The notes under the pieces: generated by a model | What the model saw: only the letters and a program-made list of their open reading frames with translations | Database searches by the model: none | Told to the model about the DNA's origin: nothing | Assembly: GCF_000019225.1 (NCBI RefSeq) | Contig: NC_010995.1 | Location: 2,488,501-2,552,500, forward strand | Direction of reading: 5' to 3' | Length of the DNA: 64,000 nt | DNA from: Cellvibrio japonicus Ueda107 | Lineage (GTDB): Bacteria > Pseudomonadota > Gammaproteobacteria > Pseudomonadales > Cellvibrionaceae | Program-made: the position numbers and the translations under genes | In this document: positions 45,601 through 53,150 of the stretch, piece after piece | Layout: the number at the start of each line of letters is the position of its first letter | Position numbering within the stretch: position 1 is the stretch's first letter

Positions 45601-46116
45601 ACCGGAATCCTCATCCATCGCGCCTTGCAGGACTGGGTGGAGCGACGCCTGCTGCCAGGAGGTGAAGATATCCACGCTTACTGTGCCTGCTTATATCCGC
45701 TCTGGAACAGCAGTTTGCACCAGCGCGGCTGGGCTCGCGATGAGATTGACCAAAGCCTTGAGAAAATCACTCGCGCCCTTTCCACAACACTGAATGATCC
45801 CCATGGCCAGTGGTTGCTCAACCCGGACCACCTCGATAGCCAGTGTGAGCTGGCCCTAGTAGAACATGATACCCAGGGGGTGCGGGAGCACATTATCGAT
45901 CGAACGTTTATCGATGGGGGAGAGCGCTGGATCCTAGACTACAAAAGCAGTGAACCGGAAGGCGGTGAGTCAGTGGCAGCCTTTGTCGCACGCGAACGCG
46001 AGCTCTATCAAGGCCAATTGGCGCGCTATCGCGAATTGATGGCAAACCTGGAATCCATCCCTACCCGCACTGCGCTGTACTTTGCCTGCCTTGGGCGATT
46101 AGAAGAGCTTTCCTAA
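42625..46116 (+). CDS. AddA-like UvrD-family helicase/exonuclease
   Basis: 1163 residues. SF1A helicase motifs in order: Q-motif and Walker A (SAPAGSGKTGLLTQR, about 33), TFTRKAAGEM (Ia), Walker B HILVDEFQDTASPQL (about 423), GDGMQSCYGFRNAN (III), VMTIHKSKGLEFDTVI (V, about 800) and LLYVGCTRAIKRLYL (VI). The C-terminal nuclease domain shows HTGILIHRALQDW, then DRTFIDGGERWILDYKSS with D and D-x-K. Together with the AddB-like partner it should process double-strand DNA ends. Whether RecBCD also exists in this genome is not visible here. Confidence 0.9.
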   Translation: MTDTITSMPTVTTPPDQDIRLAAIDPERSFAVSAPAGSGKTGLLTQRVLQLLAHCEQPEEILAITFTRKAAGEMQDRILHALWQAQDEPEPNDPHARRTWRLAQAALKRDSEFGWQLLHSPQRLRITTIDSLCRAITQQLPLASGLGAQPDTLEQPEQAYRLAVRELFKQLDKESPLREHLARLLRHLDNNLQTVEDLLANLLAKREQWLHPLLMARHQQARPYFEQVLQDLISEHLRLLRRALSYHASDLCALADRAATNLQDEGERKNRIHELLGITHLPPTEPEALPHWLALVDLLLTNGGTYRARLTKSEGFPTGKAGAELKEQFAGFIAVLREQNPDLETLLADTRLLPPVAYAPEQWALLESLTQLLPQLAAELMLVFKQLAATDYSAISQAALLALGDEDEPTDLALKLDYRIRHILVDEFQDTASPQLELLRKLTQGWQTGDGRTLFIVGDGMQSCYGFRNANVGLFLDARQQGIGNVALEAVDLCVNFRSQAGVVDWVNQVFAKAFPAQDDIARGAVHYSPSTAFKPLLANPAVQLHIAAYTSGDDEDDLQTGNTAGSIQQARQREAAQVVALVRQAKAENPQGSIAILVRTRTHLREILPALTTAGLNYQATEIDRLATRMAILDLRTLTRALLDPSDRISWLALLRAPWCGLTLNDMHALANTRLPESHTDNANDWPLLWPQILHHQQITSISADGHTRLEKLRQVLANAWENRLRKPLRQWIEGVWLALGGPACLVDANECDNVQSYLTLLDKHENAGRILDWQAFNQALQQLFAAPKADADPLLQVMTIHKSKGLEFDTVIIPGLERANRGDEKSLLLWQERINRQGERQLLLGSFAPIGKDKDPLYSFMRSEADKQQQFEATRLLYVGCTRAIKRLYLLGCAKQTEDGLQLSGKRSLLACIWPQVQDQCHLIEQEHQQQNLRTHPLPLLRLPSQWQAPPMDYTSPLASYRGRDFRSDPIANPRNLPELENRRNRLARHTGILIHRALQDWVERRLLPGGEDIHAYCACLYPLWNSSLHQRGWARDEIDQSLEKITRALSTTLNDPHGQWLLNPDHLDSQCELALVEHDTQGVREHIIDRTFIDGGERWILDYKSSEPEGGESVAAFVARERELYQGQLARYRELMANLESIPTRTALYFACLGRLEELS

Positions 46117-46130
46117 ATACCGCTGGAATA

Positions 46131-46158
46131 AAAAAACCGCCCCAAAAGGCGGTTTTTT
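46131..46158. terminator. Bidirectional terminator between the helicase and cold-shock genes
   Basis: Stem AAAAAACCGCC/GGCGGTTTTTT with a six-base loop; T runs on both strands serve both converging genes. Confidence 0.93.
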
Positions 46159-46181
46159 CATAAGCTGCTTTATAAAAAAGA

Positions 46182-46388
46182 TTAGGAAGCAGTTACGTTC
46201 TCAGCCTGAGGACCTTTTTGGCCTGGCTTCACATCAAATTCCACTCTCTGACCTTCAGCCAGGGTTTTGAAACCCGAACCGCTGATGGCGCTGTAATGAA
46301 CAAATACGTCTTGACCTGATTCAGCCGCAATGAAACCAAAACCTTTGGATTCGTTGAACCACTTAACGGTACCAGTACTTCTGGACAT
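46182..46388 (-). CDS. CspA-family cold-shock protein
   Basis: 68 residues, one cold-shock domain. RNP1 is KGFGFI and RNP2 is DVFVHYSAI; the start MSRSTGTVKWFNESKGFG is typical. It binds single-stranded RNA/DNA in the cytoplasm. The ATG at 46388 has GAGG five bases upstream; an in-frame start at 46418 would add ten residues foreign to the family. The leader on the minus strand may be long, as for other csp genes, but no fixed cold-box was seen. Confidence 0.94.
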   Translation of the reverse strand: MSRSTGTVKWFNESKGFGFIAAESGQDVFVHYSAISGSGFKTLAEGQRVEFDVKPGQKGPQAENVTAS

Positions 46389-46499
46389 AAAAACCTCGAT
46401 TTGCATAGTGTTAAACATTATTTGCTGACTTGTGCTGTGTTACTTAGGCAAGCAAACGAGGTCCTAATAAAACAACTGCCAGTAGGATGTGGCGGGTTA

Positions 46500-46757
46500 A
46501 TAGTACAACGATGCGACTTTACTTAAATAATGCTGCGGTTTGGCCAGCCCCCGCACTATAGGCCTCCCTATTGCGCAAGTAAAGCACTCTGTAACAACAG
46601 AAAATCCCTTACTGCGACAATCTGTCACTTACCTGGCTCAGCGTCCATCGCTAAGATCATCGATGATCATTCCCCAATCCCTGGTCGAATGAGCATTTTC
46701 ACTCAACCGGAAGCTTCCGGTTATCTCCTGCGGGGCTGATCTTCAGCCCCTTTTTTT
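46500..46757 (+). ncRNA. Candidate small RNA upstream of anr
   Basis: There is no convincing protein gene, yet a strong plus-strand terminator closes the region at 46732-46757. A palindrome CCGGAAGCTTCCGG (46708-46721) directly precedes it, giving two stacked hairpins as in many trans-acting small RNAs. A 69-codon frame (46530-46739) crosses both hairpins and has no clear ribosome site. The 5' end is not defined; the given start is a guess. Confidence 0.4.
46732..46757 (+). terminator. Orphan Rho-independent terminator
   Basis: GGGGCTGA-TCT-TCAGCCCC followed by seven T. The nearest plus-strand gene upstream (AddA-like) already ends in its own terminator 600 bases earlier. Confidence 0.9.
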
Positions 46758-46871
46758 ACCTACGCCTATGCTCTTGTCGCCCATCGGCGAACAACTGGAA
46801 GGATTATCCGACGCAAAAGGTATAGCGCCATCTTGTGTACGCCCTATAAAGCCACACAAAAAGTCTGGTAT

Positions 46872-46885
46872 TTGACCTGTATCAA
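46872..46885. promoter_or_regulatory. FNR/Anr box upstream of anr
   Basis: TTGAC-CTGT-ATCAA, nine of ten bases of the consensus TTGAT-N4-ATCAA, 93 bases before the anr start codon. Consistent with autoregulation by low oxygen. Confidence 0.7.
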
Positions 46886-46978
46886 CTATTTACCCATTCA
46901 GGCAAAGCTGTAACAATCACTCACCCTATGTGAGCTATCCCTCCTGCCGGACAGCTCCTTTCGTTGAGGTTGCAGCAG

Positions 46979-47737
46979 ATGAACATGAATCAAACCATTA
47001 TTAAAACCCAGGATGCCAACTGCCCTCATGACCACAAGACCAGCTGCAACAATTGTCGCCTGAGCACCATTTGCCTGCCCATCAGCCTGCACCTGGAAGA
47101 TATCGACAAACTAAACAGTATCATCCAGCGTGGAAAGCCCTTACAAAGAGGTGAATACCTCTATCGAGCCAATCAACCGTTTGATGCAGTATTCGCAATA
47201 CGCTCCGGAGCAGTTAAGGCTACGACGCTCAGTGATAATGGCGAGGAGCAAGTGACGGGGTTTTATCTGCCAGGGGAAGTTGTTGGTTTGGATGGTCTCG
47301 CAGACAACCGCTATACCAACTCGGTAACAGCATTGGAAACGGCATCCATTTGCGAAATCCCATTCCATCGACTGGAAGAACTTAGCTTGCAAATACCCAA
47401 CCTGCAACGCCACTTCTTCCAGTTGATGAGCCGTGAAATCACCCAGGACCAACAAATCATCTCCCTGTTAAGTAAAAGCAGCGCTGAGGAGCGTATTGCT
47501 GCGTTGCTACTCAGCATCTCCAGCCGTAACAGCCGCCGCCAGCTGTCTGCACAAGCATTTCGCCTCCCCATGTCACGCACCGATATAGGTAACTACCTTG
47601 GGCTGACCATTGAAACAGTCAGCCGTATTTTTACCCGCCTGCAGAAGCAGGGAATTATCGCAGTAGATAAAAAAGAAGTCCGTATCCTGGATATGGACAA
47701 ATTGCGCGAGATTGCCAACGGCGAAAACAACGCCTGA
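46979..47737 (+). CDS. anr: Anr/FNR-type oxygen-sensing transcription regulator
   Basis: 252 residues from MNMNQTII. Cys23, Cys26 and Cys32 (SCNNCRLSTIC) and Cys125 (ETASIC) reproduce the CxxCx5C plus distant Cys pattern of E. coli FNR, so an oxygen-labile [4Fe-4S] cluster is expected. A cNMP-fold sensor domain and dimer helix follow. The Crp-type helix-turn-helix has ETVSRIFTRLQ, whose E-x-x-S-R residues read TTGAT half-sites. GAGG lies ten bases before the ATG; an upstream in-frame TTG is unlikely. Two genes follow at 32- and 34-base spacing and are probably co-transcribed. Confidence 0.93.
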   Translation: MNMNQTIIKTQDANCPHDHKTSCNNCRLSTICLPISLHLEDIDKLNSIIQRGKPLQRGEYLYRANQPFDAVFAIRSGAVKATTLSDNGEEQVTGFYLPGEVVGLDGLADNRYTNSVTALETASICEIPFHRLEELSLQIPNLQRHFFQLMSREITQDQQIISLLSKSSAEERIAALLLSISSRNSRRQLSAQAFRLPMSRTDIGNYLGLTIETVSRIFTRLQKQGIIAVDKKEVRILDMDKLREIANGENNA

Positions 47738-47769
47738 CTCCTCTTTCAGCAAATCCAACCTAAAACACT

Positions 47770-48360
47770 ATGACAAATACTGAACGACTCATTCGGACAC
47801 TGTCCGCGTTTGACTCTGCCAATGCCCAGGATCCACACCATGAACCAGTGGATGGTAAATTGGTACCCAAAGAATGGATTTATGGTCAGCGCATGAGCGA
47901 ACACTTATACCAACTTTGTGCTACCCCTTCCGAAGCCTTGCAGTTGGCCGTGCGCAGCCAACACATTTGCCGCTGGAAAATTCCACGCAGCGACTATCCG
48001 ATGGATAAGGCAGGTTACAAAAAATGGCGTACCGATCTGGCTAAATTGCACGGTGAAATTGCCGGTGACATTATGGCCAATGAAGGCTATGACACAATCA
48101 CCATTGAACGGGTTAAGGACTTGCTGCTAAAACGCGGACTCAAACGCGATGAAGAAGTACAAACCCTGGAAGATGTTGCTTGCCTGGTATTTATCCAGTA
48201 TTACCTGGAGGATTTTGCCAGCAAGCATAGCGAAGAGAAGCTTATCGATATTATCCGTAAAACCTGGAATAAAATGTCAGCCCGGGGCCATGAGGCCGCC
48301 CTCAAGCTTCCCTTGCCGGAAGCCTTGCAAACATTAGTCGGTAAAGCCCTCGCCGCCTGA
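47770..48360 (+). CDS. DUF4202 family protein
   Basis: 196 residues matching DUF4202: opening helices RLIRTLSAFDSANAQDP, then RSQHICRWKIPRSDYPMDKAGYKKWR (two conserved pieces) and DVACLVFIQYYLEDFASKHSEEKLI. The conserved His, Arg and Asp residues suggest an HD-like enzymatic fold, which is inference. Function unknown. It follows anr by 32 bases and so may belong to the low-oxygen response. Confidence 0.85.
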   Translation: MTNTERLIRTLSAFDSANAQDPHHEPVDGKLVPKEWIYGQRMSEHLYQLCATPSEALQLAVRSQHICRWKIPRSDYPMDKAGYKKWRTDLAKLHGEIAGDIMANEGYDTITIERVKDLLLKRGLKRDEEVQTLEDVACLVFIQYYLEDFASKHSEEKLIDIIRKTWNKMSARGHEAALKLPLPEALQTLVGKALAA

Positions 48361-48394
48361 TACCTTCACTACTCATAACATAAGGAAACCAACC

Positions 48395-48778
48395 GTGTAC
48401 CTGCTACTAAAACATCTGCATATGACGTTCGTGGTGCTTTCATTCATCACTTTTTTACTGCGCGGCATATGGATGCTGCGCGGGTCGCGCTTGCTGGAAC
48501 GCAAACTGGTTAAAATCCTTCCACATATTATTAATACCATCCTGATTCTTAGCGGTATCGTACTGGCTGTTTACCTGAATATGTCACCAGGAAGCCAACC
48601 CTGGCTACTGGCCAAAATTATCGGGCTGGTTGTTTATATCACTCTGGGTGTTTTTGCCTTCAAGGTTGCCAGTCCCACACTGCGCCTGGGGCTATGGCTG
48701 GCAGCACTGGTAGTATTTGTTCAAATCACCAGCATGGCGGTCCATAAAAACCCCCTTGGACTACTGGCAGCTTTCTGA
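48395..48778 (+). CDS. SirB2 family membrane protein
   Basis: 127 residues with four predicted transmembrane helices. The N-terminus YLLLKHLHMTFVVLSFITFLLRG and the RILPHIINTILILSGI-like second helix are typical of the SirB2 family, whose function is poorly known. A conserved His in each of the first helices and in AVHKNPLG could bind a cofactor such as heme; this is inference. GTG start, with AAGGA nine bases upstream. Third gene of the anr-DUF4202-sirB2 run. Confidence 0.87.
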   Translation: MYLLLKHLHMTFVVLSFITFLLRGIWMLRGSRLLERKLVKILPHIINTILILSGIVLAVYLNMSPGSQPWLLAKIIGLVVYITLGVFAFKVASPTLRLGLWLAALVVFVQITSMAVHKNPLGLLAAF

Positions 48779-48920
48779 TCCATCCCCATAACCATCCACA
48801 CCAGGGAAGGTGTAGCAAACCCCATAAACAACCCCTGAGCGTAAGATAGAAGTATCGCTCTTTAGTTTATTTTCATCCTTAAGCAGTAATTCTAATAGCA
48901 AACCTTGACGCCGGACGAAA

Positions 48921-48936
48921 AGTGATCTATATCACA
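48921..48936. promoter_or_regulatory. CRP/Vfr-like (or FNR-like) palindrome
   Basis: AGTGATCTATATCACA: one base from the CRP consensus arms TGTGA-N6-TCACA. It also contains TGAT-N4-ATCA, the FNR core. It lies 49 bases before the start of the exported 172-residue protein gene. Confidence 0.6.
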
Positions 48937-48984
48937 GCTTGCAAGTTCTTCTTTGACATAAATCTAATAAATCGGCGAGCAATT

Positions 48985-49503
48985 ATGACTAGATTACTAG
49001 CAGCGATACTATTGGTATTCCTCTCCCAAGCGACTCTTGCTTGCGATGAAACCTGTAAGCGCACCAAAGTCGAAACAACCAAAAACATCAAATACCCCAG
49101 TTACCTGAACCTTAAATATTGCCAAACCACTGCTACGGATTTTTTGCTGAACTCACGCAAAAGCTTACAAAACTATCGAGACAAGCAGTTAGGGACAGCA
49201 CATCGGGGTGGAGCCAGGAACATTCGCAACTTTGTTTTGCAGCGCCGGGACTGGCTGCAAGAATGCGATAAGTATATGACCGATCTGGACATGGGCAGCC
49301 TATTTCGCCAAAAGGACACGGCCGACAAAATTTTCGCCGCTATGAATGAGGTGGCAGACGAACTCCATAAAATTATGATGCGCAAGAAAAACAACGCAGA
49401 AGTGCTGGAACTAGTGGTAGCCCCTGCTGCACAAAAGTTTGATCAGTTATTTAAGCTGGTTGACGACCACGTGATAGAGTTGCAAAAACGCGGATTACTC
49501 TAG
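48985..49503 (+). CDS. Exported protein of unknown function
   Basis: 172 residues with a clear signal peptide (MTRLLAAILLVFLSQATLA, cleavage before CDETC). The mature part is helical and basic, with two early cysteines (CDETCKR) and two later ones (KYCQTT, LQECDK). No lipobox match (TLAC is close to L-x-A-C, so lipidation cannot be excluded). No family recognised. The ATG at 48985 is chosen because an earlier frame start at 48922 would lie inside the CRP-like palindrome. Possibly under cAMP or oxygen control. Confidence 0.78.
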   Translation: MTRLLAAILLVFLSQATLACDETCKRTKVETTKNIKYPSYLNLKYCQTTATDFLLNSRKSLQNYRDKQLGTAHRGGARNIRNFVLQRRDWLQECDKYMTDLDMGSLFRQKDTADKIFAAMNEVADELHKIMMRKKNNAEVLELVVAPAAQKFDQLFKLVDDHVIELQKRGLL

Positions 49504-49535
49504 TGTAGTGACCCACCCCAGGGGCGGCCTACCAA

Positions 49536-49566
49536 TGTAAAACGGCGCCTTAAGGCGCCGTTTTAC
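49536..49566. terminator. Bidirectional terminator
   Basis: Perfect inverted repeat TGTAAAACGGCGCC-TTAA-GGCGCCGTTTTACA shared by two converging genes. Confidence 0.9.
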
Positions 49567-49570
49567 ATGG

Positions 49571-49906
49571 TTAGCTGGAAGATTTCTTGAGCGAAAGCAC
49601 TGAGCGCTGGGGTTTGTCCGGACGCTCGGCGAACTGCTTAGCCAGCGCCTCACGCTCGCGCGCTGCGGCAGATTTCAACTCTGGCTTGGGAATAATATAG
49701 CTATTGTTATCGCGCGATGTTTTTGCGAGAAACTCCAAGCCGGCACGCAGTAACCTAGCCTGATTCACAAAGCTCATTCCCTCAGGGAACTTGCCCGGAT
49801 ATACCTCTGAAGGATCGCGTGGATTTCCTTCGATACGCAAGCTGAAACCACTGGTGTGAGTTGCCGTTCCCGTTGCCGCATCGGCAGTCCAATCATCAAA
49901 ATTCAT
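49571..49906 (-). CDS. Conserved-looking small protein of unknown function
   Basis: 111 residues, no signal peptide or membrane helix. The N-terminal part (MNFDDWTADAATGTATHTSG, FSLRIEGNPRDPSEVYPGKFP) looks like a small beta domain; the C-terminal third is basic and helical (ELKSAAAREREALAKQFAER). I do not recognise a family. It has a terminator directly downstream and a free upstream region, so it is a single gene. Confidence 0.7.
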   Translation of the reverse strand: MNFDDWTADAATGTATHTSGFSLRIEGNPRDPSEVYPGKFPEGMSFVNQARLLRAGLEFLAKTSRDNNSYIIPKPELKSAAAREREALAKQFAERPDKPQRSVLSLKKSSS

Positions 49907-50044
49907 GTCACCGGATACCTGTGAACAAAACTAGCTGCATTAAAACATAAAGCGCTTGTATGACAAAACAGTGATTGTGCAGATTTACGAAAAATTGGCG
50001 GCAAATACTGCGACAACCACGCCAATCTACCTCCTAACCAACAC

Positions 50045-51046
50045 CTAGCCTTTCGCCTCCATAGGCTGCAATGACATGCGTCGCTGCTCCTCTCGCAGGT
50101 CTTTTTTACGCAACGAGCGAAGTTGCCGCTCAGGGGGCAGCGCTCCTATATGGACTTCGTTACGGGCTTTGGCCAGCTCAATTTGTTTTTGCCTTTCGCC
50201 AAAACGGGTCTTTTGCTCTTCGCTAAGCAGGTTATAACAGCGGGGACAACTTACCCCCAGCATGTACATTGGCGACTTTTTATCATCTTCAGTAATCGGA
50301 TGACGGCAACCATGGCACTGGTCATAGATACCCTTTTCCAGCTGATGGTTAACGGCAACACGGTTATCAAAGACAAAACACTCACCCCGCCACAGGCTAT
50401 CCTGCTCGGGAACCTCCTCCAAATATTTGAGGATTCCCCCCTCCAGGTGATAAACCTCATCAAATCCCTGCTCTTTCAAATAGGCTGTGGACTTTTCACA
50501 GCGAATACCCCCGGTACAGAACATCGCCACTTTTTTATGCTTGGCAGGATCCAAATGATTGGCTACATAAGCCGGAAATTCCCGGAAACTGGTTGTGCGA
50601 GGATCTATAGCACCTTCGAATGTACCTATGTCGTACTCGTAGGAGTTGCGTGTATCAATTACCATCACTTCCGGATCACTGATCAACGCATTCCAATCCT
50701 GGGGCTTAACATAGGTGCCTACAATTTTCTGCGGATCTATGCCGTTCACACCCATGGTGACAATTTCTTTCTTGAGCTTTACCTTCATCCGATAGAAGGG
50801 TTTATCTTCATGAAACGACTCTTTGTAGCTCATGCCCTTAAAACGACCGTCGGCGTCAAGAAAACGAACAAGGCCATTTATCCCTTCTCGCGAGCCAGAA
50901 ACTGTGCCATTAATACCCTCTTCTGCCAGAAGCAGCGTTCCCTTGATACCCAGTTGGTCGCAACAATCCCTGAGACGAGGAGCGATTTCCTGATAATCCG
51001 GTAACTTAACGAACTTATAGAGGGCGGCAACAACAATTTGGCTCAT
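50045..51046 (-). CDS. trhO: tRNA uridine(34) hydroxylase, rhodanese-like
   Basis: TrhO (YceA family), which makes 5-hydroxyuridine at the tRNA wobble position using oxygen. 333 residues from MSQIVVAALYKF. The N-terminal acylphosphatase-like domain has GTLLLAEEGINGTVSG. The rhodanese domain (about 125-220) has DTRNSYEYDIGTFEGA and the active cysteine in MFCTGGIRCEKS. A C-terminal zinc-type cysteine set follows (YDQCHGCRHPI, VSCPRCYNLL). The start at 51046 gives the normal length; an earlier in-frame start adds 35 unrelated residues. Confidence 0.94.
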   Translation of the reverse strand: MSQIVVAALYKFVKLPDYQEIAPRLRDCCDQLGIKGTLLLAEEGINGTVSGSREGINGLVRFLDADGRFKGMSYKESFHEDKPFYRMKVKLKKEIVTMGVNGIDPQKIVGTYVKPQDWNALISDPEVMVIDTRNSYEYDIGTFEGAIDPRTTSFREFPAYVANHLDPAKHKKVAMFCTGGIRCEKSTAYLKEQGFDEVYHLEGGILKYLEEVPEQDSLWRGECFVFDNRVAVNHQLEKGIYDQCHGCRHPITEDDKKSPMYMLGVSCPRCYNLLSEEQKTRFGERQKQIELAKARNEVHIGALPPERQLRSLRKKDLREEQRRMSLQPMEAKG

Positions 51047-51163
51047 AAACAGGATCAACTTTAAATAGGTGAAATCAGGACTAACATTAAGGCCGCAAGA
51101 GCAGCCTTTAACTGGGCGCGCATTATAGGCGTTTGTTTTTTGAACAAACAACTGGCCAGCTAA

Positions 51164-51478
51164 CTAACCGTGCTTGCTGCCCCCCAGGCATTGGGGAGAA
51201 TCCGGCACCTGGGCCTGGACCCACTCGCCGGGACTATAGGTATGGAGTGCCAATGCATGTACGCCTTGTTTCAACTCATCAGCCAGACAGGCGTAAATCG
51301 CCTGGTGGCGCTGTACCTGGCGCTTACCCTCAAACTGGTTACTGCTAATAACTACCTTAAAGTGACTTTCTGAGCCCGGTGGCACCGAATGCATATGGCT
51401 CTCGTTGAGCACCTGTAAATACAGGGGCTCAAAGGTTGCCTGGAGTTTACTGACGATAGAGGTTTCTACAGGTTTCAT
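51164..51478 (-). CDS. bolA: BolA family protein
   Basis: 104 residues. The BolA signature is strong: LQVLNESHMHSVPPGSESHF, FKVVISSNQFEGKRQVQRHQ and HALALHTYSPGEW, very close to E. coli BolA in pattern, including the His residues used with monothiol glutaredoxins to bind [2Fe-2S]. BolA proteins affect cell shape and stress genes. Start at 51478 (MKPVETS) as in the family. It lies upstream of trhO on the same strand, with 117 bases between. Confidence 0.92.
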   Translation of the reverse strand: MKPVETSIVSKLQATFEPLYLQVLNESHMHSVPPGSESHFKVVISSNQFEGKRQVQRHQAIYACLADELKQGVHALALHTYSPGEWVQAQVPDSPQCLGGSKHG

Positions 51479-51739
51479 AACTAACGACTTATTAAGATCA
51501 CAAATCCACCGGAACACAATGGGCCACAGGGCCAGGTATTAAACAGCCAATTGGCGAATCCGGCCAGAGGTGGTTCATTTCCGGGGCGATACAAGATGAT
51601 ATAACACGACAAGTTTTCCGAATGCGTAAAAAACGAAGGCATTTTAGCGAGAAAGCTCTAGACTTTGTTGAGCTGGAACAAGAAGTTGTCAATTATCCGG
51701 GCAACCGGCACGTCAAACCCTGTTGTTGATCCTTGAATC

Positions 51740-51952
51740 ATGAACGAAAAACGATTTTTTATTGACCGACGCAAAGGATTTGACCGGCGTCTAGATCATG
51801 ACCCATGCCGTAACCTGCCACTGGATCTCTACCATCGCAAGCGCCGCAAATCTACTGAAAGGCGAACCGCCAATCGAAGCCTTGAGCAAGACTACCTGGC
51901 ATTTGTGGAGGGAGTGTCGGCTGCCACCACAGACCATACCCCCTTTCAGTAA
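51740..51952 (+). CDS. Small highly basic protein of unknown function
   Basis: 70 residues, strongly basic in its first two thirds, with DRR/ERR repeats (FIDRRKGFDRRLD, KRRKSTERRTANRS) and an acidic end. It has its own terminator immediately after the stop. Short DRR-repeat proteins are seen in other gammaproteobacteria, but I know no function; RNA or membrane-surface binding would fit the charge. The ribosome site is weak. It is probably a real gene because of the terminator and isolation. Confidence 0.65.
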   Translation: MNEKRFFIDRRKGFDRRLDHDPCRNLPLDLYHRKRRKSTERRTANRSLEQDYLAFVEGVSAATTDHTPFQ

Positions 51953-51977
51953 AAACCCGGGATTACCCCGGGTTTTT
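51951..51977. terminator. Bidirectional terminator
   Basis: AAAAACCCGGG-ATTAC-CCCGGGTTTTT between the basic small protein gene (+) and galK (-). Confidence 0.92.
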
Positions 51978-51994
51978 ATTCTCCAGATTACCTA

Positions 51995-53146
51995 TCAGGC
52001 AAAAGCCCCTTCACTAGCCCTGGCGGGAATTAGCGTAGGTTCGCAGCCTGTCGCAGCCTGGTATTCACGCTCAACCGCTGCCATCAGGCGTGGAATCACC
52101 TGTTTGGGTGCTATGGCTACAACACAGCCACCAAAACCACCTCCCGTCATGCGCGCCCCGCCCTCACCAGCCGCTGCATTAGTAAGAATCGCAACCAGTT
52201 TGTCGATTGCCGGGGTAGTGATATTGAAATCATCACGCATGGAGGCATGGGATTCAGCCATTGCCTTAGCCAGGGAGAGCATATCAGCGCGCTTCAATGC
52301 ATCGGCGGCCAGCAGGGTACGCTGGTTTTCAGTTAACACATGGCGAGCCCGGCGGAAACTTAAATCATCCAGCTGCCCTTCGGCTGCCAACAACTCTTCC
52401 AGATTAAGGTCACGCAGGCTGGTTTTACCAAAAAAGGCTGCCGCTGCCTCACATTGGTGGCGCCGCTGGTTGTATTCACTATCCACAAGGCCACGCTTGA
52501 CACCACTGTGCACGATTAATAACTCCCAATCTGCAGGTATAGGTACTGCACGGGTACTCAGATCGCGGCAATCAATCAGCAATGCGCTGCTCGCCTGGCC
52601 ACAAGCGGAAATTAATTGATCCATAATCCCGCAATTACAACCGACAAAGTGGTTCTCTGCTGCCTGCCCAAGCAATGCAGCCTGGGTTGGCTCAATGGAT
52701 TCACCACTTAACCTCAGTAATGCACGAACCAATGCCATTTCCAGGGAAGCCGAGCTGGAAAGGCCAGCTCCCGCAGGCACATCACCAGCGATATAAAGTT
52801 TCCCACCCGCAAGCTGGAACCCCTGTTGCTGTAGCTGCTGAATGACACCGCGCACATAGTTCGGCCAACTGGTTGATGGATCTTTCACCATGGGCTGATC
52901 CAGGTCGATTTGTACACGCTCACCCTCAAAATTGTGTGCAACGATTGTGATCTGGCGATGGTCCTCCGGACTTAGGGCAATAGCGGTGTAATAGTTAATA
53001 GCCGCGGGTAATACAAAGCCCTGGTTGTAATCTGTGTGCTCGCCAATCAGGTTAACCCTGCCCGGCGCTTTCACTACTGCGAGCGGCGCATTGCCAAAAG
53101 CCTGGGTAAACCATTGGTTGATCTGGGTATCGGTTATTGCAGTCAT
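51995..53146 (-). CDS. galK: Galactokinase
   Basis: Phosphorylates galactose to galactose 1-phosphate (Leloir pathway). 383 residues of the GHMP kinase fold: galactose signature GRVNLIGEHTDYNQGF (about 28-44), ATP loop PAGAGLSSSASLEMA (about 126) and C-terminal motif GARMTGGGFGGCVVA (about 335). Four bases follow the galT stop, so the two are an operon with galT first. Epimerase galE is not present in the window. Confidence 0.96.
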   Translation of the reverse strand: MTAITDTQINQWFTQAFGNAPLAVVKAPGRVNLIGEHTDYNQGFVLPAAINYYTAIALSPEDHRQITIVAHNFEGERVQIDLDQPMVKDPSTSWPNYVRGVIQQLQQQGFQLAGGKLYIAGDVPAGAGLSSSASLEMALVRALLRLSGESIEPTQAALLGQAAENHFVGCNCGIMDQLISACGQASSALLIDCRDLSTRAVPIPADWELLIVHSGVKRGLVDSEYNQRRHQCEAAAAFFGKTSLRDLNLEELLAAEGQLDDLSFRRARHVLTENQRTLLAADALKRADMLSLAKAMAESHASMRDDFNITTPAIDKLVAILTNAAAGEGGARMTGGGFGGCVVAIAPKQVIPRLMAAVEREYQAATGCEPTLIPARASEGAFA

Positions 53147-53150
53147 GGTT

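Noticed and set aside
46530..46739. 69-codon plus-strand frame upstream of anr
   Set aside because: No ribosome site and it ends inside the terminator stem; more likely part of a non-coding transcript.
50123..51004. 293-codon plus-strand frame
   Set aside because: Antisense to trhO, which has all family motifs.
51798..52619. 273-codon plus-strand frame
   Set aside because: Overlaps the basic small protein gene and runs antisense to galK.
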